From CBDFLT01 sp965249225 (GTDB lineage: Bacteria; Chloroflexota; Dehalococcoidia; Lucifugimonadales; G963668185), in NCBI GenBank assembly GCA_965249225.1, contig CBDFLT010000009.1, positions 620,001 through 684,000 of the forward strand: a stretch of DNA of 64,000 nucleotides. Direction: 5' to 3'. The notes under the pieces are model-generated. The model was not told the origin of the DNA. It saw nothing but the letters and a program-made list of their open reading frames with translations, and did no database searches. A program made the translations under genes and the position numbers. Positions 62,048 to 64,000 of this stretch are shown here, one piece after another (within the stretch, counting starts at the first letter, position 1; the number at the start of each line of letters is the position of its first letter).

Positions 62048-64000
62048 GCGGCTTCAGATCGACGGATTCGGCTACTTCTTCCAGCGTGAAGTGGGGCCGC
62101 TGGACGTCGGCCTCACTGTAATCGCCGGCCCAAACGAGGCCGGCAAGAGCACTCTCCTGGCTTTTGTGCGTGCGATCCTGTTTGGATTTCCGGCCAGGGG
62201 GAGCGACTATCACTACCCGCCATTGACGGGCGGCAGGCACGGAGGCCGTGTCGCCATCATTGCAGACGACGGACAGCGGTATACCGTAGAGCGGCATCGT
62301 GGGCCTCGTGGAGGACAGGCCACAGTCACCGCGGCCGATGGCTCTCAGCGCGATGGGGTGGCCCTACCGGAGCTTGTGGGTCACGCCTCCCTCGACCTCT
62401 TCCAGTCCGTGTTCGCCTTCGGCCTCGATGAACTCCAGGATATGGGCTCGCTAAGCGGCGCGGAAGTGAGCGGGAGGATCTACAGCGCGGGGATAGGCGC
62501 CTCCAGCCTCCCTAAAGTCCTCCGGGAGTTGGAGGCCGAGCAGGGAGGGATCTTCACTGTCAGAGGGAGGAAGCACCACGTCGCCAACGTGCTGGCCGAG
62601 ATGCAGGAGGTGGACTCGAAGCTGGAGGAGCTGTCGGCCCAGGCCGCCGAGTACGGCGACCTGACGACTCACTTGGTGGATGTGGAGCGTGACCTGCGGA
62701 CCGTCGACCAGAGGCGGGCGGCGTTTCAGTCGCGTATCAGGGAGCTGGACAGGTTCAAGAGGGGATGGGGTGAACTGGCGCCCCTCCTCGAGCTTGAGGG
62801 GCAGCTCGATGGGATTCCACCCTTCGAGGGGTTTCCGGAGGACGCGACCGTTCGCCTGGATAACCTTGAGGGGCAGCTGCGAGTGGCCGAGCAAGAGATG
62901 AGGGAGGCGGCCGAAGAGCTTGAACGTGCTGAAGGTGTCGCCGATGTGACGATCTCTGATGAGGCGTTGCTCCAGGAGGGCGACGCTGTTGAGCACATGC
63001 GGCGTCGCCTGGGCAGCTTTCAGGACTCAGTGCGCCATCTTCCCGAACGCGAGGCTGATTTGAGGGGAATGCAGCGGGCGCTCGACGATGGCATCCGGGA
63101 CCTCGGTCCGGGGTGGGATGAGGCGCGAGTAGTTGGGTCCGATACATCCATGACCGTCCACGACGAGGTGGGGCAGTGGGGTCAGCGGCTGACCGAGACC
63201 GATCAGAAGGTGCGAGACCATGAGGGTGGGCTGGAGCGTCGCAGGGAGGAGCACCAGGACGCCGTAGATGCGGAGGCCGGGGCCAGGTCCGTAGTTGACG
63301 GGACCCCCGAGCCACCACTGGACGCCGACGCGCTGGAAATTCGGCGTGGCGCGCTGAGGACAGCCAGGAGTCGCCTTAACGAGCTAACGCAGTTGCGCCA
63401 CCGACGGAGAGATCTGGAGGCCCAGTTGGGCCAGGAGACGGGTCCGCCTCGGGAAGCAGGCCCGTTGATGAGACGTTTGCCCTTGCTGCCGCTGGTGCTG
63501 ATCGGCGTCGGTCTTTCCGCGCTTGTAGTGGGACTGGTGGTGAGCGGACAGGAGGCCGCGCTCGCCATCGGTGTGGTCCTGGTCGTCCTGGGGGTCGTGG
63601 CATACGCCATGCCGCCTGGGGGACGGTTGCGCGTGGGTGGGCTCGTGTCGCCGCGCGACGGACCCTTACGCAGCCTGCTCGAGGACGCGCTCCGGGAAGA
63701 GGCTGCGGCTGAGGCGGCGCTGCGGGAGGAGTCTCGCGCTCTGGGCCTGGAGCTCCCGGACGCAGGTGCGCTCGACGGGGTCGATGAGGAGCTGGATGGC
63801 GCCGCGGACGCCCTTAGAATCCGGAACGACGTTATGCAGCGCCTGGCGGACGCATCGAAGCACGCCCAGCGTTGCGAGCGTCGGGTCGAGGAGGCGCAGG
63901 AGGTGCAAGCACAGGCCCTGGACGCGCGGAGTCAGGCGCAGACCGAGTGGAGCGCATGGCTCAAGGGTCACCAGCTTGTCGAGACCCTTATGCCTGTTAC
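62037..64000 (+). CDS. YhaN/SbcC-like AAA ATPase, 5' part (runs off the window)
   Basis: At least 654 residues of a large DNA-repair type ATPase, open at the right edge. It starts RIERLQIDGFGYFFQREVGP with Walker A AGPNEAGKSTLLAFVRAILF at about residues 30-50, and VFAFGLDELQDMGSL follows. Long coiled-coil arms come next, and two membrane-spanning segments sit in the middle of the arm (RLPLLPLVLIGVGLSALVVG and AIGVVLVVLGVVAYAM), a feature of the YhaN subgroup. The GTG at 62037, with GGAG just upstream, gives the family N-terminus and overlaps the exonuclease stop; an ATG at 62025 is the alternative. The signature and Walker B motifs lie beyond the window. Confidence 0.9.
   Translation, partial: MRIERLQIDGFGYFFQREVGPLDVGLTVIAGPNEAGKSTLLAFVRAILFGFPARGSDYHYPPLTGGRHGGRVAIIADDGQRYTVERHRGPRGGQATVTAADGSQRDGVALPELVGHASLDLFQSVFAFGLDELQDMGSLSGAEVSGRIYSAGIGASSLPKVLRELEAEQGGIFTVRGRKHHVANVLAEMQEVDSKLEELSAQAAEYGDLTTHLVDVERDLRTVDQRRAAFQSRIRELDRFKRGWGELAPLLELEGQLDGIPPFEGFPEDATVRLDNLEGQLRVAEQEMREAAEELERAEGVADVTISDEALLQEGDAVEHMRRRLGSFQDSVRHLPEREADLRGMQRALDDGIRDLGPGWDEARVVGSDTSMTVHDEVGQWGQRLTETDQKVRDHEGGLERRREEHQDAVDAEAGARSVVDGTPEPPLDADALEIRRGALRTARSRLNELTQLRHRRRDLEAQLGQETGPPREAGPLMRRLPLLPLVLIGVGLSALVVGLVVSGQEAALAIGVVLVVLGVVAYAMPPGGRLRVGGLVSPRDGPLRSLLEDALREEAAAEAALREESRALGLELPDAGALDGVDEELDGAADALRIRNDVMQRLADASKHAQRCERRVEEAQEVQAQALDARSQAQTEWSAWLKGHQLVETLMPV

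Noticed and set aside
1..64000. CRISPR array
   Set aside because: No set of short, regularly spaced identical repeats was seen; repeats found are IS ends, a 303-bp and an 88-bp tandem duplication.

Overview
The window looks like a chromosomal segment (GC-rich, roughly 57% by eye) of an uncultured Chloroflexota bacterium, probably of the Dehalococcoidia/SAR202 side. That placement is inference. It rests on the fused acetyl-CoA carboxylase beta-alpha gene, the large set of lipoproteins with TP-rich linkers, paired Rieske oxygenases, an N,N-dimethylformamidase-like protein, and many intergenic remnants of mobile elements. It is not based on a marker-gene comparison.

Layout. 1-14.5 kb is housekeeping: the 3' part of RNase J, an FtsK/SpoIIIE translocase and a fused AccD-AccA carboxyltransferase on the + strand. 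On the - strand lies a complete branched-chain amino-acid operon, ilvB-ilvN-ilvC-leuA-leuC-leuD, preceded by a T-box leader with an intrinsic terminator and a probable Leu (CUC) specifier. A cyclase-family hydrolase and an intact tRNA-Pro follow. 14.7-29.5 kb is a decayed accessory region: a 5'-truncated tRNA-Leu, a truncated ATPase, two of three near-identical IS3-family copies (one nested in a second IS with a 9-bp duplication), an IS5-family element with a 4-bp duplication, a 303-bp tandem duplication, short repeat remnants, and a few intact genes (DsrE-like, RRM, EamA, phosphotriesterase-like, solute-binding protein, cupin). 29.7-45 kb holds an ABC exporter-like pair, a creatinase-like M24 protein with two paralogous Rieske oxygenases, thiolase, acyl-CoA synthetase and acetoacetyl-CoA synthetase. 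45-57 kb is rich in exported lipoproteins. 56.9-59.4 kb is an IS1595-type transposon carrying a methyltransferase-HNH gene and small proteins, with exact 8-bp target duplications. 59.4-64 kb has a split HsdR-N-like gene and an SbcD/YhaN-type nuclease-ATPase pair.

The most interesting signal is recoding of UGA. Four genes are interrupted in frame only by TGA, each time exactly where the family is expected to have a redox or metal-binding cysteine, and each reading frame continues normally afterwards. They are a DsrE-like protein (U-G-G-C), two DUF3179-type exported lipoproteins (U-P-I-C and U-I-K-C), and a small MerT-like membrane protein in which the vicinal Cys-Cys pair is replaced by a tandem TGA TGA (U-U). 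Hairpins start 13-15 nt after the UGA in both DUF3179 genes, as expected for bacterial SECIS elements; those in the other two genes are weaker. I infer that this organism makes selenoproteins and uses Sec in envelope redox or metal-handling proteins. No selA/selB/selC/selD gene lies in this window, so that part must be checked elsewhere in the genome.
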